NCBI GenBank assembly: GCA_964535735.1
Contig: CAZHTM010000017.1
Coordinates: forward strand, 1 to 43,642
DNA from: J089 sp964535735
Lineage (GTDB): Bacteria > Fidelibacterota > Marinisomatia > Marinisomatales > J089
DNA: 43,642 bases
Direction of reading: 5' to 3'
This document shows positions 16,077 to 23,955 of this stretch, one piece after another; position 1 is the first letter of the stretch; the number at the start of each line of letters is the position of its first letter. The position numbers and the translations under genes were made by a program. A model generated the notes under the pieces. It was not told the origin of the DNA. It saw nothing but the letters and a program-made list of their open reading frames with translations, and did no database searches.

Positions 16077-17769
16077 ACATTTCTTGTCTCTGATTCTGTT
16101 TCTGGCGTCGGTCGGATCATTCCTCCAGGGCGCCTACCCGGAACCTGTTTATGCTCAACATGGAATGGTGGTGTCGGCCACCTACCTGGCATCCAATGCC
16201 GGCGTGGAAATACTGAAAAAGGGAGGCAATGCGGTGGATGCGGCGGTGGCGACGGCCTTCGCCCTGGCTGTCACCTATCCCCAGGCTGGAAATATTGGCG
16301 GCGGTGGTTTTATGGTATGTCATTTGAATGATGGAACGGATTTCACTCTTGATTTCCGGGAAATGGCACCTTCAGCCGCCTTTCGGGATATGTATTTGGA
16401 CAGCGCTGGGAATGTGGTCGGGGGACGTTCGCTCTATACCCATTTAGCCGCCGGTGTTCCCGGAAGTGTGGATGGATTATTAACGGCCTTGGAAGATCAT
16501 GGCTCCGGGAACCTTTCCCGGAAGGAGATTCTGGCTCCGGCCATTCGCCTGGCTAAAAAAGGATTCATTATAACGCCCCGTTTCGCCCGCACATTAAACG
16601 TGTTTCACGACTATTTTCTCCGGAATCCGGGAGCGGCGGAGGTGTTTATCCGCGGGGACGGACGTCCCTGGAAAGCGGGAGACCGTTTTGTTCAAAAAGA
16701 CCTGGCCCGTACGCTGACCCGCATCGCCAAAGCGGGACGGGACGGATTTTATTCTGGACCTGTGGCCGATCTGATTGAAGCCGAAATGAAACGAGGCGAT
16801 GGTCTGATCACCCGAGAGGATTTGGCAAATTACGTCTCCAAATATCGGGAGCCCATCCGAGGTACCTTTGGCAGTCTGGAAGTGGTGTCCATGGGTCCGC
16901 CCAGTTCCGGAGGTGCTTTATTGATTCAGATGCTGAATATGCTTGAACACCTTCCCCTGGATAGTCTGGGGTGGAATTCCTCCCAATACATCCATTATTT
17001 AACGGAAGTGGAACGACGGGCCTACGCCGATCGGGCTGAACACATGGGAGATCCGGATTTTTGGGATGTACCGCTGGAAATGCTCACGTCCAAAGACTAT
17101 GCACAAAGCCGGTTTGCCACGATTTCACCCGATACGGCCACACCTAGCGCCCAGGTTTTTGCTGGTCTTCCGGAGGCGTATGAAAGTCGGGAAACCACCC
17201 ATTTCTCCGTTGTCGATAAGGCTGGAAATGCCGTAAGCGTGACCACAACCCTGAATACCAGTTTTGGGTGCGGCGTTTTGGTGAAAGGTGCCGGTTTTTT
17301 CCTGAATAACGAAATGGATGACTTTGCTTCTAAGCCGGGTGTCCCCAATGTCTATGGTCTGGTAGGGAATGAAGCCAATGCCATTGAACCGGGAAAACGG
17401 CCCCTCAGCTCCATGACACCCACGATAGTTCTGAAATCCGGGAAACCGTGGTTGGTGGTGGGAACCCCGGGAGGGTCAACGATCATCACCAGCGTTTTGC
17501 AAGTTATCCTGAATTGCGCCGTATTTCAGATGGATGTGGAACAAGCAGTGTCAGCGCCACGGGTCCATTCCCAATGGTTGCCGGACGTTATCATGATGGA
17601 GCCCTACGGTCTTTCACGGGATGTGGTGGTAAATCTTGAAAAACGGGGTCACACATTGGCACCGTATCGGTGGGGGTATATCGGTCAGGTGAATGCCATC
17701 CGGGTTACACCGGACGGCATGTATGGCGGTGCCGATGTCCGCGGTGAAAATGCGGCCGTTGGTTATTAA
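16063..17769 (+). CDS. ggt: Gamma-glutamyltransferase
   Basis: This periplasmic Ntn hydrolase removes gamma-glutamyl groups from glutathione and related peptides. It has a signal peptide (about 22 residues), then GMVVSATYLASNAGVEIL, and GGNAVDAAVATAFAL. The self-processing site is RETTHFSVVD, with nucleophile Thr378 counted from the ATG at 16063. PLSSMTPTIV and VGTPGGSTI follow near the C-terminus. A second ATG at 16069 is possible. The 14-base overlap with the isoaspartyl peptidase gene implies joint translation; both are exported peptide-cleaving Ntn enzymes. The gene ends three bases before the convergent kinase gene. Confidence 0.96.
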   Translation: MRMNRHFLSLILFLASVGSFLQGAYPEPVYAQHGMVVSATYLASNAGVEILKKGGNAVDAAVATAFALAVTYPQAGNIGGGGFMVCHLNDGTDFTLDFREMAPSAAFRDMYLDSAGNVVGGRSLYTHLAAGVPGSVDGLLTALEDHGSGNLSRKEILAPAIRLAKKGFIITPRFARTLNVFHDYFLRNPGAAEVFIRGDGRPWKAGDRFVQKDLARTLTRIAKAGRDGFYSGPVADLIEAEMKRGDGLITREDLANYVSKYREPIRGTFGSLEVVSMGPPSSGGALLIQMLNMLEHLPLDSLGWNSSQYIHYLTEVERRAYADRAEHMGDPDFWDVPLEMLTSKDYAQSRFATISPDTATPSAQVFAGLPEAYESRETTHFSVVDKAGNAVSVTTTLNTSFGCGVLVKGAGFFLNNEMDDFASKPGVPNVYGLVGNEANAIEPGKRPLSSMTPTIVLKSGKPWLVVGTPGGSTIITSVLQVILNCAVFQMDVEQAVSAPRVHSQWLPDVIMMEPYGLSRDVVVNLEKRGHTLAPYRWGYIGQVNAIRVTPDGMYGGADVRGENAAVGY

Positions 17770-17772
17770 CGG

Positions 17773-19242
17773 TTAATACGAAAAACCGCTCTTCCCTATA
17801 AATTCCCGCAACAGACTGATACTGGGAACTCCGTCCGGGTCAATGGGTTCAAACAAGCTCAAAAACCGGTACAGAAATTCCGCTTTCTCTACTACGATAT
17901 CTGCCCCCTGTAATTTTTTTAAAAGGGGCGCGGCAATACCGGATAAAACCGACAATTCATAAATCAGCGATGAATTGAACATCACATCCGCTTCTTCCTG
18001 ATAGGGGAAGATATGGCGTTCCTCCCCGGCCCGGACTGAATCCCATCGCTGGATAGTATCACGGGGCGAATAACCCCGGAATTGATAATCCCGTACCAGC
18101 CGACGCAATAAACGGTTATCTGATGTGGATATCCGATGCTGGGCATCCACATTCAATGTTGTGATGGCGGAAATATATATTTTTTGAACCCGGTCGATCC
18201 CCAATTTTTGTATAAAGTCCGGATTCAATCCGTGGATACCCTCCAGAAGAATAAATTCCCGTTCTTTCAGGAAATCGCGTTCAGCGGTGTCATGGCCTTT
18301 TCCCTCTCCGAAATCAAACTTTCTTCGAGGAATGGATTTTCCCTGAAGGAGTTGATCCACTCGCTGACTTAAAAGATCTACGTTCATGGCAGACAACGCT
18401 TCAAAATCCTGGAGTCCGTCTGGTCCCACCGGGATCTGATCACGGTCCAGGAAATAATCATCCATAGAGATGGGCAAAGTATGGAAACCGTTCACTCGAA
18501 GTTGGATGCATAAGCGTTTCGCGAAAGTGGTTTTTCCGGAAGAGGAAGGACCCGCTACACAAATGATGCGTTTTTGCGGGAACCCATCCACCAATTGATC
18601 GGCAATTTGCGCCAGTTTTTTTTCATGAAGTCCTTCCGCCACCCAAAGCACTTCCTGATAATGCCCTTCCCGGACGATTTCATTCAGTTCTCGCACCGTG
18701 CGGATTCCCAGGGCGTCACTCCAGGTTTCCTGCTCCTCCAAGATGGAAAACAATTGAGGACGATCCTGAAAAGGAGGTAATTGATCCTCTTCCGTGGATC
18801 CATATCGGAGTAAAAAACCCTTATTATAAGGACGTAGTTCAAAGGGTCTTAAATTGGTTTTATACCGGGAAGTGGGTTCAATGCAAATATCCCAATAATT
18901 TTCAAATATAATCACTGGAATCGTATCCTCAGGCCACTTCCGGACGATTTCCTGCTTACTCAAGGAATGGTTCCGTTTAAAAAATTCCAGAGCTTCTTCT
19001 CGGGGTTTATCGGTAAATCGAATAGGCTCAATATTATCGATCCACGCTTCCATAGTATGCTGAAGGAGCCGGATTTCTCGTTCGCTAATGGGTTTCCAGT
19101 GAGCTTCGTGACAAAAGAAACCATCTCCAAATGAATGCTCGATCACCAATTGCCGGGGATCCAGCAACTCCTTGAACGCCTTCGCTAAAAAGAACCCCAG
19201 GGTGGCTAAACGTGCGGATCGATGATAATAATCAGATTTCAT
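17773..19242 (-). CDS. Uridine kinase-family nucleoside kinase with an aaRS-like N-terminal domain
   Basis: The C-terminal half (from about residue 220) is a P-loop kinase of the uridine kinase/phosphoribulokinase type, with Walker A GPSSSGKTTF, SMDDYFLDRD and EGIHGLN. The N-terminal half has EHSFGDGFFCHE and a helix-rich region like the second additional domain of threonyl-tRNA synthetase. Larger homologues often carry a TGS domain in front; at 489 residues this one appears to lack it. The phosphorylated nucleoside is unknown. It lies 26 bases after yjbQ on the same strand and ends three bases from ggt without room for a separate terminator. Confidence 0.87.
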   Translation of the reverse strand: MKSDYYHRSARLATLGFFLAKAFKELLDPRQLVIEHSFGDGFFCHEAHWKPISEREIRLLQHTMEAWIDNIEPIRFTDKPREEALEFFKRNHSLSKQEIVRKWPEDTIPVIIFENYWDICIEPTSRYKTNLRPFELRPYNKGFLLRYGSTEEDQLPPFQDRPQLFSILEEQETWSDALGIRTVRELNEIVREGHYQEVLWVAEGLHEKKLAQIADQLVDGFPQKRIICVAGPSSSGKTTFAKRLCIQLRVNGFHTLPISMDDYFLDRDQIPVGPDGLQDFEALSAMNVDLLSQRVDQLLQGKSIPRRKFDFGEGKGHDTAERDFLKEREFILLEGIHGLNPDFIQKLGIDRVQKIYISAITTLNVDAQHRISTSDNRLLRRLVRDYQFRGYSPRDTIQRWDSVRAGEERHIFPYQEEADVMFNSSLIYELSVLSGIAAPLLKKLQGADIVVEKAEFLYRFLSLFEPIDPDGVPSISLLREFIGKSGFSY

Positions 19243-19268
19243 TCCAATTCCTTGAGTGTATTATCGGC

Positions 19269-19691
19269 TTAGTCTCCGATAATTTTAATTAAAATTCGTT
19301 TTCGTCTCTGGCCATCAAATTCGCCGTAAAAGATTTGTTCCCAGGGACCGAAGTGTAACCGACCGTCAGTAATGGCCACCACCACCTCCCGTCCCATGAC
19401 TTGCCGTTTATGGTGGGCGTCACCATTATCTTCGCCGGTGCGATTGTGGGCATACCGGGACGGACTGGGATCAAACGGCGCTAGTTTTTCCAGCCAGGCT
19501 TTGTAGTCTTCGTGTAAACCCGGTTCATCATCATTAATGAAAACCGATGCTGTGATATGCATGGCATTGACCAGGCACAGGCCTTCCGTGACGCCGCTCT
19601 CCTGAACGGCCGCTTCCACATCGGGCGTAATGTTCACAAAGTCCATTCGCCGGGGAACGTGCATCCAAAGTTCTTTGGTCCAGGATTTCAT
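19269..19691 (-). CDS. YjbQ/UPF0047 family protein
   Basis: The 140-residue protein is a member of the small beta-rich UPF0047 family, called secondary thiamine-phosphate synthase in some databases. Seen are GLCLVNAMHITASVFINDDE, the histidine-rich ending of YAHNRTGEDNGDAHHKRQV, and GRLHFGPWEQIFYGEFDG. The histidines and acidic residues form the conserved putative metal site. AAAGGAG lies nine bases before the ATG. It is the promoter-proximal gene of a two-gene run with the nucleoside kinase. Confidence 0.95.
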   Translation of the reverse strand: MKSWTKELWMHVPRRMDFVNITPDVEAAVQESGVTEGLCLVNAMHITASVFINDDEPGLHEDYKAWLEKLAPFDPSPSRYAHNRTGEDNGDAHHKRQVMGREVVVAITDGRLHFGPWEQIFYGEFDGQRRKRILIKIIGD

Positions 19692-19897
19692 TGGTATTAA
19701 CTCCTTTCCAGGATTGTTGCTAATCTCATGAGATTTACATATCTATTTGATATGATATATATCGAAATGATGTCGATTTTCGGTATAGTGACGCAAGGGC
19801 TATAATTCTGTATCTGCACATATATAATAACTTAATAATGTTTTATAATTATGGCACGGCCTTTGAGTACTAAAAGACAACCTACAAGGAGACCGAA
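19692..19897. promoter_or_regulatory. AT-rich divergent control region
   Basis: This 206-base spacer separates yjbQ (minus) from a 36-codon ORF (plus) and is far more AT-rich than its surroundings. A TATAAT occurs at 19844-19849 on the plus strand, with another TATAAT at 19801. I see no convincing partner hexamer 17 bases upstream, so a promoter here is plausible but not proven. A good AAGGAG site at the right edge serves the plus-strand ORF. Confidence 0.4.
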
Positions 19898-20008
19898 ATG
19901 ATGACTCACTCAAAACTTTCTCAGACAAACAAAAATAGCTTCGATTTGATTCCATTAGTATTATGGCTGGTTCTAGCATCGACACCATTTTGGATGCTGG
20001 GAATTTAG
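19898..20008 (+). CDS. 36-residue single-helix membrane peptide (small ORF)
   Basis: A short ORF begins ATGATG at 19898, six bases after a textbook AAGGAG site, and ends at a TAG overlapping the convergent amidohydrolase stop. The product has about 16 polar residues (MMTHSKLSQTNKNSF) followed by one hydrophobic stretch (LIPLVLWLVLASTPFWMLGI), a single membrane helix running to the C-terminus. It has its own AT-rich upstream region. I do not recognise a family. The ribosome site and hydrophobicity argue for expression; the short length leaves chance possible. Confidence 0.5.
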   Translation: MMTHSKLSQTNKNSFDLIPLVLWLVLASTPFWMLGI

Positions 20009-21180
20009 ACGATCCCTAAACGATTTTGAATCAACTGAACAAAAATACTAGGACCGACCAGCAATGCCCGTTCATCGATGTCAAAATGGGAACAATGGTG
20101 GGGGACGGACCGGACGTCACGATCAGACGGAGCCGACCCCACAAAGAAAAAACAGCCGGGCACTTGTTGGAGATAATACGCAAAATCTTCCCCACCCATG
20201 GAGAGATAGGGCTCTCCCACCCTGGACCCCACAATAGATTCAGCCGCCTGGATCAAATGCCGAGTCGGTTCTTCGGCATTGATTGTCGGTGGGTATCCAT
20301 CCTCATAATTTAATTTAGTCTGTACGCCAAACATGTGCTCCAATCCGGACAGAATTTCCCTTAGACGTTTTTTCACCAATTGTCGGTTGGACTCGGTATA
20401 CGCCCGTACCGTGCCGGAAAGTCGGGCCTGATCGGCAATGATATTAAAACTATGACCAGCCTGGACCGTCCCAATCGTAACCACCGCACTTTCCAGGGGA
20501 TTCATATTCCGACTGATGATACTCTGGACTGCCTGAATAAATTCTGCGGTTACTACAATCGTATCCACTGTGCCCTGGGGAGTAGCGCCATGGCCCCCCA
20601 CTCCAGTAAATTTTACTTCAAATATATCCGCCGCTGCTAAAATCGGTCCTGGACGGACGCCCACTTCCCCCAGGGGCTGATAGTTCCAGAGATGCAGCCC
20701 ATAGATTTCTTCAACATCTTTAAGACAACCGTCGGAGATCATATAACGGGCGCCGCCATCCCCTTCTTCGGCGGGTTGAAAAATAAACCGCACCTCGCCT
20801 TTCAGTCGATCACGCATGGATGCCAGAACTTTGGCCGTACCCAGAAGCATGGCGGTATGTCCATCATGTCCGCAGGCATGCATGACGCCATCCACCACTG
20901 ATTTGAACGGCACATCGCCCGTTTCCTGGATGGGCAGCGCATCCATATCGGCGCGGAGCGCGATAACCGGACCCGGCTGATGGCCATATAAATGTCCCAC
21001 AACTCCGCTCCGTCCTACACCGGTTTCCACATCCATCCCCAACGCACGTAACCGCTCCGCCACAAGTCCTGATGTGCGAGGAAGGTCAAACGCTAGTTCC
21101 GGGTGCTTATGGATATCGCGGCGGGTTTCAACGATTTCGGACTCCAGTTCACGAACTTCCGGTAAAATATTCAATGTCAT
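20005..21180 (-). CDS. M20D family amidohydrolase (N-acyl amino acid hydrolase type)
   Basis: Members remove acyl groups from N-acyl amino acids, or hydrolyse related amides, using two metal ions. At 391 residues it is full length. Metal and catalytic motifs are MHACGHDGHTAM near residue 100, PAEEGDGGARYMI near 132-144, the GGHGATPQGTVD dimer-domain segment, and a C-terminal GGEDFAYYL. A TTG four codons upstream overlaps the PNP stop, but the ATG at 21180 has GAGGA five bases before it and is preferred. It follows the purine nucleoside phosphorylase gene in a run with rlmN. The substrate is not predictable. Confidence 0.93.
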   Translation of the reverse strand: MTLNILPEVRELESEIVETRRDIHKHPELAFDLPRTSGLVAERLRALGMDVETGVGRSGVVGHLYGHQPGPVIALRADMDALPIQETGDVPFKSVVDGVMHACGHDGHTAMLLGTAKVLASMRDRLKGEVRFIFQPAEEGDGGARYMISDGCLKDVEEIYGLHLWNYQPLGEVGVRPGPILAAADIFEVKFTGVGGHGATPQGTVDTIVVTAEFIQAVQSIISRNMNPLESAVVTIGTVQAGHSFNIIADQARLSGTVRAYTESNRQLVKKRLREILSGLEHMFGVQTKLNYEDGYPPTINAEEPTRHLIQAAESIVGSRVGEPYLSMGGEDFAYYLQQVPGCFFFVGSAPSDRDVRSVPHHCSHFDIDERALLVGPSIFVQLIQNRLGIV

Positions 21181-21188
21181 CGTGTTCC

Positions 21189-21992
21189 TCAAAAATTTAG
21201 GGATGGTGCCTGTTGAATCAGGGCTTTCATCCAGGCTTCAAATCGGGGTTTGAGCTGAGCAGCGGTTTCAATTACTTCATGATGGGTAAGGGGTTCCTGG
21301 GTAATGCCGGCGGCAAAATTGGTCAAGGCGGAAATGGCCAATGCGGGAAGTCCCAGACGAGCGGCGACACGTACTTCCGGAAGGGTGCTCATGCCCACCG
21401 CATCGGCACCTTTCGTGCGAAAATAATCAATTTCCGCCGGTGTTTCATAGGACGGGCCGGATGTCCAGCAATAGGTTCCCGAAGTAATGGGAATTCCCAT
21501 TGAACGGGCCAGTTCTTCTGCGCTACGGAGCCACGACTCGTCAATCCAGGGAGCGCCCTCATAGTACACTGGGACGGGTTTTTCAAGAAACGTGGCATCC
21601 AAATAACGGTCAATGAGCATCAGGGTCCCTGGGGGTACGTCCGTGCGCACCGATCCGGCGGCATTGGTCACAATGATTCGCGACGCTCCCAGCGCGGAAA
21701 AGATTTGAATCGGCAGGGCGATCGTATCCAATGAATGTCCTTCATACCAGTGAAACCGTCCCCGCGCCAGAATGACCGGGACCTCGCCGACAAAACCCTG
21801 AATAAATTCACCGGCATGGCCTTTGACCGTTGGCTGAGGATAGCCGGAAATATCCTGATAGCGTGTGGTGACCGAATCACGCACCTGTTGAGCAAAGTCG
21901 CCCAGTCCGGAGCCTAAAATCAGGCCAAGGACAGGTACCCTGGAACTGGCTTCTTGGAGTATCCCCGTGGCGGTTTCCACCAGAGCCTTCAT
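21189..21992 (-). CDS. Purine-nucleoside phosphorylase (trimeric type)
   Basis: The enzyme splits purine nucleosides with phosphate for salvage. The 267-residue protein has LGLILGSGLGDFAQQV at the start, GRFHWYEGH with the active-site histidine, IIVTNAAGSV, and GMSTLPEV with the phosphate and base contacts of this family. The ATG overlaps the rlmN stop by four bases (ATGA). The downstream M20 hydrolase gene starts eight bases later. A methylthioadenosine or inosine/guanosine preference cannot be settled by eye. Confidence 0.93.
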   Translation of the reverse strand: MKALVETATGILQEASSRVPVLGLILGSGLGDFAQQVRDSVTTRYQDISGYPQPTVKGHAGEFIQGFVGEVPVILARGRFHWYEGHSLDTIALPIQIFSALGASRIIVTNAAGSVRTDVPPGTLMLIDRYLDATFLEKPVPVYYEGAPWIDESWLRSAEELARSMGIPITSGTYCWTSGPSYETPAEIDYFRTKGADAVGMSTLPEVRVAARLGLPALAISALTNFAAGITQEPLTHHEVIETAAQLKPRFEAWMKALIQQAPSLNF

Positions 21993-23035
21993 GAAACTTC
22001 CTCAACGGCCAGTTGTCCACATCCGGCCCGGATTTTGTCGCCCCCGCTCCAACGCACCGTCACCGTAAAGGGAGATGCTTTCAATTCTTCAAGAAAAGCA
22101 GTGATGCGTTCCGGGGAAGGACGGGTGTAATTCCCGCCAATTTCGTTGTAGGGAATGACATTGACCTTGCACCGGAGTCCAGCCAGCAGACTCTTGAGGC
22201 GTCGCGCATCCTGTGGGGTGTCGTTAATCTGATTGAGGAGGACATATTCAAAGGTAATCCGGTTTCGGGATCGAGCGGCATATTCCCGCGCGGCATTCAT
22301 TAGATCATCCAGGGGATAGGTCTGATTGATGGGCATCAGGGAATTTCGTTGGTCATCAGTAGTGGCATTGAGACTGATGGCCAGTTTGAACCGTTGGCCT
22401 TCGGCGGTGAAGCGCCGGATTTTCGGCACCACGCCGGCGGTAGACAGGGTAATTTTCCGGGCGCTTATATTGATCCCGTCGGTGGCATTGAGCAAGGCGG
22501 CGGCCTGAATAACCCGCGTATAGTTCAGGAAGGGTTCCCCCATCCCCATGAATACCACGTTGGTGATCCGTTTGAGATTCCGGTCCTGAACCTGTAGAAA
22601 CTGTTCCACAATTTCGCTGACAGAAAGATTTTTTCGGAATCCCATGGTTGCTGTGGCACAGAAGGTACAATCCAGAGCGCAGCCTATTTGAGATGATACA
22701 CACAGGGTGATCCGGTCTCCATCCTGAATCAGCACCGATTCCAGGTAATGGCCCTCCGACGTGGAAAATAAATATTTTTGAGTGGCGTCCTGTTCGGATT
22801 GGGTGATACGCACAAGATCTAACGATCGAAGCGTGTATTGCCGGGCAAGCTTCTCTCGCAGCGTTTTGGGGAGATTGTCCATTAGGATGAAATCTTTGAC
22901 CTGCCGATTGTAAATCCAATGGAACAACTGCCGTGCCCTGAAGGCAGGCTCATTCCATTCTTGGCAAAGAGCTATCAATTCTTCCAGGGATAATCCCACC
23001 AGGGTCGGGTTGGACTGTATTTCCGTCGTGGACAT
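21989..23035 (-). CDS. rlmN: 23S rRNA (adenine-2503-C2)-methyltransferase
   Basis: This radical-SAM methylase modifies A2503 of 23S rRNA and A37 of some tRNAs. The radical-SAM cluster motif is CALDCTFCATATMGF. GMGEPFLNY and the SLNATTDDQRNSLMPIN segment follow, and the methyl-carrying cysteine near the end lies in IRAGCGQL. I place the start at the ATG at 23035 (348 residues), where AGGAGA lies 11 bases upstream. A TTG 12 codons earlier would run through that site. The gene opens a tightly overlapping run with PNP. Upstream lies the repeat-filled spacer. Confidence 0.95.
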   Translation of the reverse strand: MSTTEIQSNPTLVGLSLEELIALCQEWNEPAFRARQLFHWIYNRQVKDFILMDNLPKTLREKLARQYTLRSLDLVRITQSEQDATQKYLFSTSEGHYLESVLIQDGDRITLCVSSQIGCALDCTFCATATMGFRKNLSVSEIVEQFLQVQDRNLKRITNVVFMGMGEPFLNYTRVIQAAALLNATDGINISARKITLSTAGVVPKIRRFTAEGQRFKLAISLNATTDDQRNSLMPINQTYPLDDLMNAAREYAARSRNRITFEYVLLNQINDTPQDARRLKSLLAGLRCKVNVIPYNEIGGNYTRPSPERITAFLEELKASPFTVTVRWSGGDKIRAGCGQLAVEEVS

Positions 23036-23167
23036 AGATGAAATTTCTCCTGAGCGGGTAGGGGAGTGCAAGGACTATTGTGAGAGAAATTCAGGAAAGA
23101 AATTGTTGATTCTTGACGGCAATGAAGGTTGTTTCACGTATCTTGGATTGGTACCAGTGGCGGTTTC

Positions 23168-23212
23168 AATATTCCGTCCCGATGGGACGGGGTTGTGTTT
23201 TTCATTTATAGC
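23168..23212 (+). repeat. 45-bp direct repeat, copy 1
   Basis: This copy matches 23672-23716 at 44 of 45 positions. It begins AATATTCCGTCCCG, contains the CCGTCCCGATGGGACGG palindrome, and ends CATTTATAGC. The two copies lie 504 bases apart in the same orientation. Confidence 0.9.
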
Positions 23213-23671
23213 TAAAGATATGTCGTCCCTGACGGGACTTTTACCAGTGCAGATATTGGTATAGAGGATCCCGTTTGGATTAATGCCCAGTCGGGGCAGA
23301 ATATTTATAGCCGCCCCGTTTTCACCCAATGGCCAAGTCCCGTAGGGACGATATATTCGGCAGATGTTTGAGCTCGCAATTGGTGGATTTCCCGATTTTC
23401 GGTGCAGGATTATCAACTTCTATAGCTTTATTTCATTCCGCTGTGGTCCCGGGTACCGGCCCTTCGTTTCTTCACAAAATTCTATCCGACTTGTGGAATC
23501 CATTAACCCGGTTAATGGATGGCTTAAAACGGTCAAGCCAATCCAAAGCAGATGGAGTATAATGCGATGGTTCTTCGCTGAAAAGACGTCCACTTATTAA
23601 ACGGTTCTGCCATGTAATGAAGTTTAGTTTCACCCCGAGGGGGTTACAACACAGAGCGTTTTACCAGCCCT

Positions 23672-23716
23672 AATATTCCATCCCGATGGGACGGGGTTGT
23701 GTTTTTCATTTATAGC
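23672..23716 (+). repeat. 45-bp direct repeat, copy 2
   Basis: This is the second copy of the repeat at 23168-23212, with a single G-to-A change inside the left palindrome arm. That change opens one base pair of the stem, so neither strand of the hairpin has been compensated. Confidence 0.9.
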
Positions 23717-23843
23717 AACTTTCCCAATGCAATCCAATCGATGATCCCCAATCGGGAGATCGGGGAGGATCGTATATCGTTTCCATTCGCTCTGCCATGT
23801 AACAGAATGAGTTAATTCATAAAAAACCTATCACAGCATTCAT

Positions 23844-23880
23844 GTCATCGCGATGAGACGAAGTCGAAGAAGCGATCTCA
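23844..23880 (+). repeat. GTCATCGCGA...GAAGCGATCTCA dispersed element
   Basis: The stretch begins GTCATCGCGATGAG and ends GAAGCGATCTCA. It resembles the short GTCATTGCGAG..GAAGCAATCTC element dispersed in many bacterial genomes. Related copies in this window are at 32630-32676 and, inverted, at 41274-41320. Confidence 0.65.
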
Positions 23881-23905
23881 TACCCATTTTACTAGTCTTC
23901 AAGGA

Positions 23906-23933
23906 TCTTATTCGGTCTCCGGACCGGATAAGA
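23906..23933 (-). terminator. Hairpin downstream of the NtrC-like gene
   Basis: A 28-base nearly perfect inverted repeat (TCTTATTCGGTC against GACCGGATAAGA, four-base centre) begins 22 bases past the stop of the minus-strand response regulator gene. It lacks a clear T-run on the minus strand, so it may be a rho-independent terminator of weak type, an mRNA-end stabiliser, or another palindromic repeat. Confidence 0.45.
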
Positions 23934-23955
23934 CGAGATGATTTCGGTACATGAA

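Larger units (their letters stand above)
23036..23955. repeat. Gene-free spacer packed with short palindromes
   Basis: About 920 bases between rlmN and the NtrC-like gene hold no credible gene. Palindromes of the GTCCC..GGGAC or GCCCC..GGGGC type lie at 23174-23190, 23225-23238, 23284-23298, 23337-23349, 23631-23645 and 23680-23695. Several are followed by an AATAT(T/C)T(A/G)TAG-like tail. A 45-bp direct repeat and a GTCAT-type element are listed separately. The copies are too dissimilar and unevenly spaced to be a CRISPR array, and no cas gene is near. Confidence 0.8.

Noticed and set aside
22356..22919. 187-codon same-strand ORF inside rlmN in another frame
   Set aside because: Overlaps the radical-SAM core completely; no start signal or recognisable domain.
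23329..23600. Two 77-78-codon plus-strand ORFs in the repeat spacer
   Set aside because: They begin in palindromic repeats, overlap each other, lack ribosome sites and resemble no protein family.
23072..23955. Possible CRISPR array from recurring GTCCC palindromes
   Set aside because: Copies differ in sequence, orientation and spacing, there are no uniform spacers, and no cas-like gene is near.
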